Source of the DNA: JAJZAM01 sp027391075
Lineage (GTDB): Bacteria > Actinomycetota > Acidimicrobiia > Acidimicrobiales > Palsa-688
Assembly: GCA_027391075.1 (NCBI GenBank)
Contig: DAHYHI010000115.1
Location: 7,594-71,593 of the forward strand
DNA: 64,000 nucleotides
Reading direction: 5' to 3'
Under the pieces are notes generated by a model, which made no database searches, was not told where the DNA came from, and saw only the letters and a program-made list of their open reading frames with translations. A program made the position numbers and the translations under genes. Position 1 is the stretch's first letter. Each line of letters begins with the position of its first letter. Positions 51,894 to 60,256 of this stretch are shown piece after piece.

Positions 51894-53125
51894 CCCACGT
51901 GCCACAGTGACATAAACTGGCTTGCGTAGTCCGCCGGGAAGTTGAAGGAGTTCGCAGCCGGGATGTTGTTAGCCTTCATCGACTTCTCAGTCAAGAGCAT
52001 ACCCGGCAGGCTTCCGGTGGACGTCCCGTCATTGGTCGAGGTGACAGGCATGCCTTCTAGATGACGCAGCGCAGCATCGACCATGACCCATCCGGAGTCT
52101 ATCGTCGCCAGCGCCGTGAACGCCTTGAAGTCACCTCCCGAGAGGATGTTCGTCTCGTTCGACACGTCAGCGCCGATGCCCGTGATCTGCACTTTGCCCG
52201 TGAGACCCGCTGCCGCTAGCGCAGAGGGCAAGCCGTCGATGAAGGCCCCGTCGACGACCGTCACGTACTTGATCGAAGGGTTCTTCTGCAATGCGGTGAC
52301 TATCAGGGAGTCAATCTGTCCTGCGTCCACCTGGGGGATCGTCGCATTGACGTCTGTGATTTTGCACGCCGAGCAGTCAGCTCCGAGGGCGGAAGCGAAC
52401 GCCGTCGTGTAGGTAGCGAGAAGCGGGAACGACGGAACCCCCACTGAGAGAACCTGGGCGTTTGCGTTAGATTTCTCGGTGATCCAGGCTGCTATCTGCT
52501 TGGCAGATTCCACCGTGCCGTTGTAGGCCCCGATGTCGTAGGGAACGACGGGGGAGGGCGTAGTGAGCTGTCCCATGAACGCTGGGATCATGATCACGCC
52601 AGCCTTTTGGTAGGCGGGGATCTCGCTCTGCCAGGTCACCTCCGGCAGGCCGGAGAAAGCTACGGCGACAGGGTTGTACTGCAATGCCTGCTGTAGTCCC
52701 GAGACCAAAGTAGCCGGGTTGGCGGACTGGAACGGGATCGTCTTTAGGTTCCAACCGATAGCGGCTGTGGCAGCCTTTATCCCGCTTGCGATGTCAGTAC
52801 ACTGCGAGACTTCGCACTGCAAGAAGACGAATGTCTTGCCCTTGGGCGGCGCAGAGCTGAGCGGTGTCGTCTGGGGTATGTGCGTCGGCGGCTGTTCTGC
52901 TTGGGCGACGATCTGCTCGGCGGCGGTCACCGCAGAAGAGGCGCCGCCACTCGACGCCGTAGTCCCAGAAGACCCTGACGCTGTGGTGGCGGAGCTCGAC
53001 GCTGTGGTCGCCGAGCTCGTCGACGTCTTCGACGAGCTGCAGGCTGACAGCGCCCCTCCGATCGTGATCACGGCGACGCCCGCCGTCAAGCTGCGTGTCA
53101 GCTTCGATCGATATTGACCAAACAT
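51890..53125 (-). CDS. Ribose-type ABC transporter substrate-binding lipoprotein (second)
   Basis: 411 residues. Signal peptide with lipobox near LSACSSS, long Ser/Thr/Ala linker, then a type I binding domain. Shares with the paralog at 35149 the C-x4-C after strand 1 (FLQCEVSQC), a later CxxC (DCSACK) and the end LWHV. ATG preceded by GGGAGGA after an A-run. First gene of importer operon 2. Confidence 0.9.
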   Translation of the reverse strand: MFGQYRSKLTRSLTAGVAVITIGGALSACSSSKTSTSSATTASSSATTASGSSGTTASSGGASSAVTAAEQIVAQAEQPPTHIPQTTPLSSAPPKGKTFVFLQCEVSQCTDIASGIKAATAAIGWNLKTIPFQSANPATLVSGLQQALQYNPVAVAFSGLPEVTWQSEIPAYQKAGVIMIPAFMGQLTTPSPVVPYDIGAYNGTVESAKQIAAWITEKSNANAQVLSVGVPSFPLLATYTTAFASALGADCSACKITDVNATIPQVDAGQIDSLIVTALQKNPSIKYVTVVDGAFIDGLPSALAAAGLTGKVQITGIGADVSNETNILSGGDFKAFTALATIDSGWVMVDAALRHLEGMPVTSTNDGTSTGSLPGMLLTEKSMKANNIPAANSFNFPADYASQFMSLWHVG

Positions 53126-53144
53126 TAGCTTCCTCCCTTTTTTG

Positions 53145-53161
53145 GTTCGGCTCTGCCGAAC
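53145..53161 (-). promoter_or_regulatory. Leader hairpin before the second receptor gene
   Basis: GTTCGGC-TCT-GCCGAAC forms a 7-bp stem just upstream of an A6 tract and the ribosome-binding site. A weak promoter (TTGATC with an AT-rich -10 near 53168-53173, read leftward) would place it at the 5' end of the mRNA, where it could stabilise the transcript. Confidence 0.4.
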
Positions 53162-53217
53162 GACAATTAAATAACCTACTACCCAGTTAGATCAATGACA
53201 CTATTGCACGTCTTATC

Positions 53218-53231
53218 ATTGGAAGACCAAT
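53218..53231. promoter_or_regulatory. Palindrome ATTGG-AAGA-CCAAT upstream of importer operon 2
   Basis: Perfect 5-bp arms in the 143-bp gap between the SDR stop and the receptor start, upstream of the likely promoter. Candidate activator or repressor site. Confidence 0.4.
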
Positions 53232-53268
53232 TACCTAAAGGGCCACTAGTTCTCCCGTGGTCGAAAGA

Positions 53269-54051
53269 TCAGTATGGCATCGTCCCGCCGTCGATCGGGA
53301 AGAGACAGCCGGTCATGTTCCTACCGGCATCAGAAGCCAGTAGAACCGCCACGGCTGCTACCTCTTCGACACGGTTGGGCCGTTTGATCGACGACTCCTG
53401 GCAGAACAGGCCGATCATCGCGTCGTAGCTCTCCAATCCCATCGCCTGTGCGGATGCCGGACCGGTCTCGCGGACGATGTCTGTCTCGATGATCCCTGGC
53501 AGCAGAGCGTTGACGGTGATACCGAGCGTTCCAACTTCTTTGGCCGCTGTCTTCACCAGGCCGTTGACTGCGTGCTTTCCTGTCACGTACCCGGCCAGCC
53601 CGGGCTTGCCGAGCTTGCCTTCCACCGAGGACGTGACGATGATCCGGCCGGCCTGGCGTGGGATCATGTGCTGCAGAGACTTCCTCATCCCCCAAAAGAC
53701 GTGGTTTATGTTCCAGTCCATCTCGAGCTTCCATTCCTCGTCGGACATCGAGGCCACAGGGGCTGTAGCTTCGACACCTCCCGAGTTGAGGCAGCAGATG
53801 TCGAGGTGTCCGAAATGTTGGACCGCGAAGTCGATCAGGCCTTCGACGTCCTCCTGCTTGCGCGCATCGCCGGCGAAGAAGGCCGCGCGGTCCCCTGCGC
53901 CCATCTCATCGAGGCAACGCTGCCCTTTGGCTTGGTCGCGACCGTTCACTACGACGCTTGCGCCCTCCGCCAGGAACGCGTCGGCGATGGCCCTACCGAT
54001 GCTTCTGGTCCCTCCGGTCACGCAGGCGACTTTCCCGTCGAGTTTACCCAT
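53269..54051 (-). CDS. SDR family oxidoreductase (tandem copy 1)
   Basis: 260 residues. Cofactor motif TGGTRSIG, catalytic YVTGK, C-terminal FPIDGGTMPY. Very similar to the SDR encoded next to it (54071), sharing for example VVNGRD, IIETD-type segments, EEVAAVA/EDVAAVA and LLASDAG. The N-G-R-D stretch after strand 2 suggests NADP (inference). Follows copy 2 by 19 bp. Confidence 0.9.
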   Translation of the reverse strand: MGKLDGKVACVTGGTRSIGRAIADAFLAEGASVVVNGRDQAKGQRCLDEMGAGDRAAFFAGDARKQEDVEGLIDFAVQHFGHLDICCLNSGGVEATAPVASMSDEEWKLEMDWNINHVFWGMRKSLQHMIPRQAGRIIVTSSVEGKLGKPGLAGYVTGKHAVNGLVKTAAKEVGTLGITVNALLPGIIETDIVRETGPASAQAMGLESYDAMIGLFCQESSIKRPNRVEEVAAVAVLLASDAGRNMTGCLFPIDGGTMPY

Positions 54052-54070
54052 CCGTCGTTCCTTTCGATCT

Positions 54071-54859
54071 CTAGTAGGGCGACGTTCCGCCGTCGATGGA
54101 TATGAGCGATCCTGTTATCCCCGCCCCCGCATCCGAGGCAAGAAGCAGCGCCACTGCGGCCACGTCCTCCACTTCGTTCAGCCGTTTGATCGCCGATTCG
54201 TTTGCGAAGGTCTGCAGGAGCTCGTCGTAGGTGATCCCCATGGATTCGGCGGCGGAGGGACCCTGGGCTCTCATTTCGTCCGTCTCGATGGCTCCGGGGC
54301 AGAGTGCATTGACGGTGATCCCCATGGTGCCGACCTCGCGTGCGACAGACTTGGTCAGCCCGCACACGGCGTGCTTGGCGACGACATAGCTGGCAATGCC
54401 GGGTTTGCCCATCTTTCCCTCCACCGAGCTCATGGCGATGATCCGTCCCCAGCCGTTGGGGATCATGTGCTTCAACGCTGCCCGGACAGTCCAGAAGGTG
54501 TGCCAGAAGCTCCAGTCCAGGGCCTCGGCCATCGCCTCGTCGGTCATGTCCACTACTGGCGCGTAGTTGCTTCCACCTCCTGCGTTGGGAACGAGGATGT
54601 CGATCCTGCCGAAGCGCTCAACCGTCTTTGCCACGACCGCCTCGCAGTCGGAGCGGAGCTTCACGTCACCTGCGACGAACGCCACAGCACCCCCATCACC
54701 GGAACGCGAAAGCTCCTCGACGGCCTGAGCACCCTTGGCCGGGTCGCGACCGTTGATCACCACGTCCGCACCTTCACGCTGAAACGCCTTAGCGATCGCG
54801 AAGCCAATCCCGCGGGTACCGCCTGTCACGCAGGCGACGCGGCCTTCGAGAAAACCCAT
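54071..54859 (-). CDS. SDR family oxidoreductase (tandem copy 2)
   Basis: 262 residues. Cofactor motif TGGTRGIG, NAGGG strand, catalytic YVVAK, C-terminal ISIDGGTSPY. First gene of the SDR pair, divergent from the PEP-type phosphotransferase. The duplicated pair may oxidise two epimers or two positions of the same substrate, or form a heteromer. Confidence 0.9.
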   Translation of the reverse strand: MGFLEGRVACVTGGTRGIGFAIAKAFQREGADVVINGRDPAKGAQAVEELSRSGDGGAVAFVAGDVKLRSDCEAVVAKTVERFGRIDILVPNAGGGSNYAPVVDMTDEAMAEALDWSFWHTFWTVRAALKHMIPNGWGRIIAMSSVEGKMGKPGIASYVVAKHAVCGLTKSVAREVGTMGITVNALCPGAIETDEMRAQGPSAAESMGITYDELLQTFANESAIKRLNEVEDVAAVALLLASDAGAGITGSLISIDGGTSPY

Positions 54860-54958
54860 CTCCCCTCCCTGGTAGAGCTGCTGGATATGATTATGACGGA
54901 TCTAGCCGTGGTAATCAACTGGTCAGTTTATAGCTGCGCTCGACTTGCTGCACGTCGG

Positions 54959-55022
54959 CTGAACCACTCCCTGAACCACTTGAGTCCAGGGACAAGTGAC
55001 GGCATACTAACCGGTCGATTAG
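54959..55022. promoter_or_regulatory. Dense repeat cluster upstream of the second PEP-type gene
   Basis: CTGAACCACT occurs twice (54959-54968, 54971-54980; 12-bp period). CACTTG/CAAGTG form an inverted pair (54977-54982, 54993-54998). CTAA-N8-TTAG (55007-55022) lies 46 bp before the ATG. Several factors, or one multimeric factor, may bind this divergent region. Confidence 0.4.
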
Positions 55023-55067
55023 CATCACTACCAGAAGATCGCTTCTAAGGGACAGGGGGATGAGCAC

Positions 55068-56813
55068 ATGAGGGACCGCTGGATAACCGACTGGGTGCCG
55101 AGCGAGCGCTGGCCTCACTACACCCGGGCCAATTCAGGAGAGGTAGCCCCGACCCCGGTCAGCCCGCTGAGCGCTACGTACACGTGGGCGAACGGCATCT
55201 GCCAAGGGTGGCGGGACGGCTACGTCAGGACCGGCAACTACTCGATGGACGAGTTCGACATGGCCCGACCCGAGACAGTGGGGTTCTTCGGCGGTTACAT
55301 GTACATAAACCTGTCGAACGTTCGCATGCAGGGGGTCCGCAACCCGGCGGTCACTGTCGAGCAGCTCGACTTGGCCTTCTTCGGCGACCACCCTGACGTT
55401 CCACCTTACGTCGCTGATCCCCGCGACGAACGTCCCGACCTGACCGACAAGATCCTCGCTCACATGGGCTGGCTCGTCACGACCTCCACCTGGCCCGAGA
55501 TAGACGACGAGCGCGACAGGACCAAAGCCCTTCGTGCGAAGCGCCCCGACCTTACCTCCCTCGACGACGCGGCCCTGCTCAGGCGTGTCCGAGAACTACA
55601 GACGCTCATAGCCAAGCTCTTCGAGAGCCACACGCTCACTTCGAGCGGTTCGGGGGTGGCACCCGGCATCCTCTTCGCCGTCGGTCAGGCCATAGGGGAT
55701 CCCACCGTTCCGATGAAGCTCGTGTCCGGGCTCGGTGACGTCGACTCGGCGGAGCCGAGCGCCAGGATGTGGGAGATCTCCCGCCTCGTCCGCAGCTCTC
55801 AGGAGTTAACCGACCTATTCGACCAGGGCGTCCCAGGTCTCGTCGAACGCCTGGCGGCTTCGCGGTCCGAAGACGCTTCGAAGTTCCTTTCCGAGTGGCG
55901 GCGCTTCATCGAGGACTTCGGCTCCCGCTCGGTCAACGAGTACGAGCTGAGCGCGGACACGTGGGAGACCCGCCCCGAGCTCGCCCTCGCCACCTTGGAG
56001 CGGGTCAGGTTCCAATCGGACGAGGACAGCCCGGCCCTTCGACTAGCTCGGCGCGTCAGGGAACGCGAAGCTGCCACAGCCGAGGTGAGGGCCAAGCTCG
56101 CCGACATGGGCAACGAGGAGCTCGCCGGTCAGTTCGAGGCGGCACTGGTAGCCGCCAACCAGCTCGTGTTCAGGGAGCGCACCAAGACCAACCTGATCAG
56201 GGCCATCCACGAGGCCCGGATGACCTTCCTGGAGCTGGGACGCCGCCACGCTGCCGTCGGAAACCTAAGGGACGTGTCGCACGTGTTCCACCTCCTAGAC
56301 GAGGAACTGGAAGCTTTCGTCGCCGACCCGGCTTCTTTCACGGACACCCTGGCGTCTAGGGCGTCCGAGTGGGCGGAGCTGTTCGACCTCGAGCCGCCGT
56401 TCATCATTCGCGACGGTAAGGTCCCGCCGCTCGGCGAGTGGCCCAGAAGGGGAGACGCCAAAGTTGCGAAGCTCGAGCCAGGGGCAAGCCTCCACGGCGT
56501 AGCAGGATGTCCCGGGAAGGCGACAGGACGGGCGAGGGTGATCATGCAGGTCGGCGACCCGGGTGACCTGGAGCCAGGTGACGTCCTCGTCGCCCCGGTT
56601 ACCGACCCGGGCTGGGCTTCGTTGTTCATGGCAGCTTCCGCTGTGGTAGTCGAAGTGGGCGGCCAGATCAGCCACGCCATCATTGTGAGTCGCGAGCTTG
56701 GGCTGCCCTGCGTGGTTTCCGCCACCGGCGCCTGCCAGGCTATAGCCGACGGCGCTCTCGTCGAGGTGGACGGTGACACCGGTACCGTGACCGTAGTCGA
56801 ATTGCCGGCCTGA
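55068..56813 (+). CDS. PEP-synthase/rifampin-phosphotransferase-like enzyme lacking the ATP-grasp domain
   Basis: 581 residues. N-terminus contains PHYTRANSGEVAPTPVSPL, the point where the substrate domain begins in rifampin-phosphotransferase-like proteins. About 400 mostly helical residues follow, then the swivelling domain with the phosphorylatable His536 in VEVGGQISHAIIVSRELGLP. There is no ATP-grasp domain, so alone it cannot use ATP. A comparable split is known in phenylphosphate synthase, where one subunit carries His and substrate site and another binds ATP. No ATP-grasp gene is present in the window. Next gene is a TetR regulator. Confidence 0.82.
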   Translation: MRDRWITDWVPSERWPHYTRANSGEVAPTPVSPLSATYTWANGICQGWRDGYVRTGNYSMDEFDMARPETVGFFGGYMYINLSNVRMQGVRNPAVTVEQLDLAFFGDHPDVPPYVADPRDERPDLTDKILAHMGWLVTTSTWPEIDDERDRTKALRAKRPDLTSLDDAALLRRVRELQTLIAKLFESHTLTSSGSGVAPGILFAVGQAIGDPTVPMKLVSGLGDVDSAEPSARMWEISRLVRSSQELTDLFDQGVPGLVERLAASRSEDASKFLSEWRRFIEDFGSRSVNEYELSADTWETRPELALATLERVRFQSDEDSPALRLARRVREREAATAEVRAKLADMGNEELAGQFEAALVAANQLVFRERTKTNLIRAIHEARMTFLELGRRHAAVGNLRDVSHVFHLLDEELEAFVADPASFTDTLASRASEWAELFDLEPPFIIRDGKVPPLGEWPRRGDAKVAKLEPGASLHGVAGCPGKATGRARVIMQVGDPGDLEPGDVLVAPVTDPGWASLFMAASAVVVEVGGQISHAIIVSRELGLPCVVSATGACQAIADGALVEVDGDTGTVTVVELPA

Positions 56814-56830
56814 GACCGCTCGAGTATCCG

Positions 56831-56858
56831 CGGAATCTCGGAACATCGGAATCTCGGA
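56831..56858 (+). repeat. Two exact 12-bp direct repeats at the TetR ribosome-binding site
   Basis: CGGAATCTCGGA at 56831-56842 and 56847-56858 (16-bp period). The second copy supplies the GGAG just before the GTG start. Could be an operator overlapping the RBS or a recent local duplication. Confidence 0.55.
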
Positions 56859-56863
56859 GCACA

Positions 56864-57502
56864 GTGGCGAAGAAGCCCCAAGCACGAATCGGTCGTCCCC
56901 CGTCTTCGAGCGCTGTAGACACGCGACTGCGGATCATCTCCGTCGCCTCTGAGCTGTTCGCCCGGCAAGGCTATGGGATCGTCACCAACAAAGACGTCGC
57001 GGCGGCAGCAGGTATCAGCACCGGTGCCCTCTACTACTATTTCAGTTCGAAGCTGGAAATGTACCTGGCTGTCTACTGGACGCTCCAGACCAGGGTGGAC
57101 GAGGCGATCGCCGAAGCGATGGGCTCACAGAAAACCTTCGACGGGCGGTTCCGGGCGATCCTTGAGGTTGCCCATTCGCTGAACGCCCAGGAGCCCCACA
57201 TAGCGCAGTTCTTAGGTACCGCCAGGGTCGACCGGATACGCCACCCCGAGCTTCAAGATGCGATCCCGAGCCCTCCCGGAGAGGGAGCGCGGATCATGGA
57301 CGAACTGATCGAAGGCGCCGTGGAAACCGGCGAGGTGATCCCTAAGCGGCGCAAGCAGGTCGAGGCCGTCTTGCAGACGATCTTCGTCGGCCTCGTCGAC
57401 TCGCAGTCGGACGACCTTGGAAGGCACAGACAAGCTGTCGACGGCCTGCTGGCACTGTTGGACCACAAGCTTCTCCTTCCGGCCAAACGCGAAGCGAAGT
57501 AG
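56864..57502 (+). CDS. TetR-family regulator
   Basis: 212 residues, GTG start. Helix-turn-helix GIVTNKDVAAAAGISTGALY followed by YYFSSKLEMYLAV. Similar in layout to the TetR at 17314 (both with the SKLE-YLAV segment), which suggests related ligands. Transcribed after the PEP-type gene, 50 bp downstream of its stop; probably regulates that unit and perhaps the divergent SDRs. Confidence 0.9.
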   Translation: MAKKPQARIGRPPSSSAVDTRLRIISVASELFARQGYGIVTNKDVAAAAGISTGALYYYFSSKLEMYLAVYWTLQTRVDEAIAEAMGSQKTFDGRFRAILEVAHSLNAQEPHIAQFLGTARVDRIRHPELQDAIPSPPGEGARIMDELIEGAVETGEVIPKRRKQVEAVLQTIFVGLVDSQSDDLGRHRQAVDGLLALLDHKLLLPAKREAK

Positions 57503-57522
57503 CTCGATGGCGGCGGCGGAGA

Positions 57523-58041
57523 TCAGCCGGAGAGGATGGGACGGACGGGCTCCGTGCCATCCCATCTGTGCGCTGCTGACCTGACCAGGTCGTAGAATGC
57601 TCTCAGCTTGGGGGACGGCTCGTAGAGCTCCACGAGGTGTCCATAGCCGGCTCCAGAGACGAAGGCGAAGCGAATACCCGATGCTGTCTCGGCCTCGGCG
57701 ACAAGTTCGTGACCCGTGTCGAGCATCACTTTGAGCCCCTCGGCGAGGTCGTTGACGAAGCACGCTACGTGGTGAAGGCCGCACGTCCCGACCCCGAGCT
57801 GGTCGGAGAGGCTTGCCGGGCTAACCTCGTGGTAGGCGACAAGTTCGACCATGACATTCCCCCACTGGCCGTAAGCCGACGAGTGGTCGAGCAGTGCCGG
57901 CCGGCCCTCGTGGGTCACAGATGAGAGCTGGATGTGCTCGGACACGAAGAACGGTCCCGATCCGAACTGGGCGCTGTGCACTAGGGCGGCCCTTCTCACG
58001 TCGTCGGTTTGATACGCGATCTGGACCGCTTCGAAGGCCAC
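57523..58041 (-). CDS. VOC-superfamily protein
   Basis: 172 residues from the GTG at 58041; upstream sequence in frame is not family-like. Two glyoxalase units: QIAYQTDDVRRAALVHSAQF and LHHVACFVNDLAEGL, with HELVAEAETASGIRFAFV and HLVELYEP near the end. Potential metal ligands are limited to the second half. Possible isomerase/lyase. Divergent from the HD gene with 54 bp between. Confidence 0.72.
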   Translation of the reverse strand: MAFEAVQIAYQTDDVRRAALVHSAQFGSGPFFVSEHIQLSSVTHEGRPALLDHSSAYGQWGNVMVELVAYHEVSPASLSDQLGVGTCGLHHVACFVNDLAEGLKVMLDTGHELVAEAETASGIRFAFVSGAGYGHLVELYEPSPKLRAFYDLVRSAAHRWDGTEPVRPILSG

Positions 58042-58095
58042 CCGGTGATTCTGCCCGCAACCGCTCCTTCGGCGACAGCCGGTAGCGTCACGGGC

Positions 58096-58638
58096 GTGAA
58101 CCAAGGCTTCGGATCCTTCCGGCATCTAGCGGGCCGATTCTTCGGAGCGCTCGACCCTCGCCCTCCCGAGCCTGAGCTCGACACGTGGGCGCAGAGCTTC
58201 CTGACCCCCGCTGAGCGGTCGCTGTGGAAGCAGATGTCCGGCCCTGATCGCCGCCACGCCGTCGGCGTGGCACGCCAGGTCGAAGTTGTGCTCTACACGA
58301 ACCGGTCAGCACCGGATCGGCCGGTCATAGCCGCGGCTTTGCTGCACGACGTCGGCAAGGTCCGCTGCGGTCTAGGGACGTTCTCGCGGGTTGCGGTGAC
58401 CTTGGCGGCGATCGTCAAAGGAAGGGAGGCTCTGGCCGCGGTACCCCCGCAGGCACCGAGGTGGCGTGCCCGGATCGGCGAATACCTGACACACGACGCG
58501 ATAGGTGCCGCGATGCTGGCCGGGGCGGGATCCGACGAGCTGACCGTCACATGGGCAGGCGAACACCACCGCCACCCCGACACGTGGTCGACTCCCCCTC
58601 ACATAGCAGCGGCGCTCAGCGAGGCCGACGGGGATTGA
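58096..58638 (+). CDS. HD-domain hydrolase
   Basis: 180 residues from the GTG at 58096. HD signature LLHDVGK near residue 83 and a preceding His in RRHAVGVARQVE; later THDAIGAA and GEHHRHPDTW complete an HD-type metal site. Probably a nucleotide or phosphoester hydrolase of actinobacterial background. Its 3' end overlaps the convergent DedA gene by 23 bp. Confidence 0.85.
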   Translation: MNQGFGSFRHLAGRFFGALDPRPPEPELDTWAQSFLTPAERSLWKQMSGPDRRHAVGVARQVEVVLYTNRSAPDRPVIAAALLHDVGKVRCGLGTFSRVAVTLAAIVKGREALAAVPPQAPRWRARIGEYLTHDAIGAAMLAGAGSDELTVTWAGEHHRHPDTWSTPPHIAAALSEADGD

Positions 58639-59239
58639 CCGCCGAGCGGTATGACTGCCAGCGGTGCCACAGCACGAAAGCTACTGCGGCTACCACGACT
58701 ACCGCTATCACGTAGCCGGCGTAGCTGACACCGTGCATGATCTTCTGGTAGCTCGAACCAACTTGGTAACCGATGAGAGCCATCGCTCCGTCCCACAGCA
58801 GCGACCCTGCCGCTGTGAGAATCCCGAATCGGACTAGGGGAACCTCCGCAACGCCGGCGGGCAGCGCCACGAAGTTCCGGATCACCGGGAGAAGACGACT
58901 CGCGAACACCCCCCAACGCTCGTGGCGGGCGTACCAGCGCTCGGCCTTATCGAGATCTCGATGGCTGAGCAGGATGTAGCGCCCGTAGCGATCCACGAAG
59001 GCACGGCCGCCGTAGCGTCCGACCACCCACGCTATGTAGGCCCCGACGACCTCTCCTGCGGCCCCGACGAGGATCACCGCGGCAAGGTTGAGCTTGCCTT
59101 CAGCGGCCAGCACTCCGGCAAACCCTAGTGTCAGTTCCGACGATGTAGGGACGCAAGCCGACTGCAAGATCGACAACACGAAGATCGCCGTGTAACCCGC
59201 CGAGGACACGAACGACGTGAAGTTCAGTATCGCAAGCAC
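58616..59239 (-). CDS. DedA-family membrane protein
   Basis: 207 residues, GTG start. Several membrane segments, with the family elements SELTLGFAGVLAAEGKLN, GRYGGRAFVDRYGRY and FASRLLPVIRNFVALPAG. DedA proteins act in lipid (undecaprenyl phosphate or phospholipid) flipping and membrane homeostasis. No operon partner. Confidence 0.9.
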   Translation of the reverse strand: MLAILNFTSFVSSAGYTAIFVLSILQSACVPTSSELTLGFAGVLAAEGKLNLAAVILVGAAGEVVGAYIAWVVGRYGGRAFVDRYGRYILLSHRDLDKAERWYARHERWGVFASRLLPVIRNFVALPAGVAEVPLVRFGILTAAGSLLWDGAMALIGYQVGSSYQKIMHGVSYAGYVIAVVVVAAVAFVLWHRWQSYRSAVNPRRPR

Positions 59240-59339
59240 CGTGCCAGTGTAGACAAAACGCCCCTCCGCGTGGGAGCACCCGTGCGCCTTCGGGCGGTGT
59301 CACATACAAGGGGTCACTGGGACGCTACCGTGTTTAGCC

Positions 59340-60215
59340 GTGCCCTCCGACAAACGAGCCCGACAGCGAGCCGGGCGAGCTACCCGCATGGCCGAGCTGC
59401 AACGGGCGCAGAAGCGCCGGCGGCGAAACACTCGTACCATCCCAGTCGCGGTGATCGCCGTAGCAGTGGTTGTGGTGGCCATAGTGCTCACCGGAACGTC
59501 CAGCAGCTCTAAGAAGAAGACGACTACCGCTTCTACGGCCACGACCACCTCCACAACCTCTCCGACGCCCTCGACTACTACGGTCACCCCGCCTACCGCC
59601 CCGCCGGTGACGGGCGCCACCAAGATCACCGGGACGACCCCGTGCCCGTCGCCGGCCGGTTCGTCCCCCCACGTGATCTCATTCGCTAAGGCACCGCCGC
59701 TGTGCATCACCAAGGGCGCTGCGTACACAGCCACGTTCGACTTGAATGTGGGCACGGTCGTAGTGAGCCTCGACACGACCAAGACGCCGAACACGGCGAA
59801 CAATTTCGTGGTCCTGTCTCTCTACCACTACTACAACGGAACTGCCCTCTTCCGCACGGACCCGTCGATAGGGATCATCCAGGGCGGATCACCTAGCACC
59901 CAGAGTGCAAGCGACCCCGGCCCGGGCTACACAATTCCCGACGAAGGAAAGGGCTACACCTACGCCCCCGGGGACCTGGTCATGGCCCGCACCAGTGCTC
60001 CCAACAGCGCCGGAGCCCAGTTCTTCTTCTGCGTCACCTCAGCTTGCTCCAACTTGAACAGCCAGGGGACCTACGTGGTGTTCGGTCACGTCACGAGCGG
60101 GCTCAGCGTCTTACAGAACATACTGGCGTCGAGCGTCACCATCCCCAACAGCCAGCTCGGCGGGGCCCCGGCGAAGCTGACGCTGGTAAAACAGGTCACC
60201 ATCAGCCAGTCCTGA
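59340..60215 (+). CDS. Membrane-anchored cyclophilin-type peptidyl-prolyl isomerase
   Basis: 291 residues, GTG start. Basic N-terminus, one membrane helix (about residues 34-51), a Thr/Ser/Pro-rich spacer, then a cyclophilin domain. The core element FRTDPSIGIIQGG keeps the Arg and QGG of the active site; ARTSAPNSAGAQFFFC matches the usual substrate loop. Extracytoplasmic folding factor. Followed 41 bp later by a cytoplasmic paralog. Confidence 0.9.
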   Translation: MPSDKRARQRAGRATRMAELQRAQKRRRRNTRTIPVAVIAVAVVVVAIVLTGTSSSSKKKTTTASTATTTSTTSPTPSTTTVTPPTAPPVTGATKITGTTPCPSPAGSSPHVISFAKAPPLCITKGAAYTATFDLNVGTVVVSLDTTKTPNTANNFVVLSLYHYYNGTALFRTDPSIGIIQGGSPSTQSASDPGPGYTIPDEGKGYTYAPGDLVMARTSAPNSAGAQFFFCVTSACSNLNSQGTYVVFGHVTSGLSVLQNILASSVTIPNSQLGGAPAKLTLVKQVTISQS

Positions 60216-60256
60216 CCCACCAGGTCAGCTCACGACGAAAGAACGGAGCAAGACAC

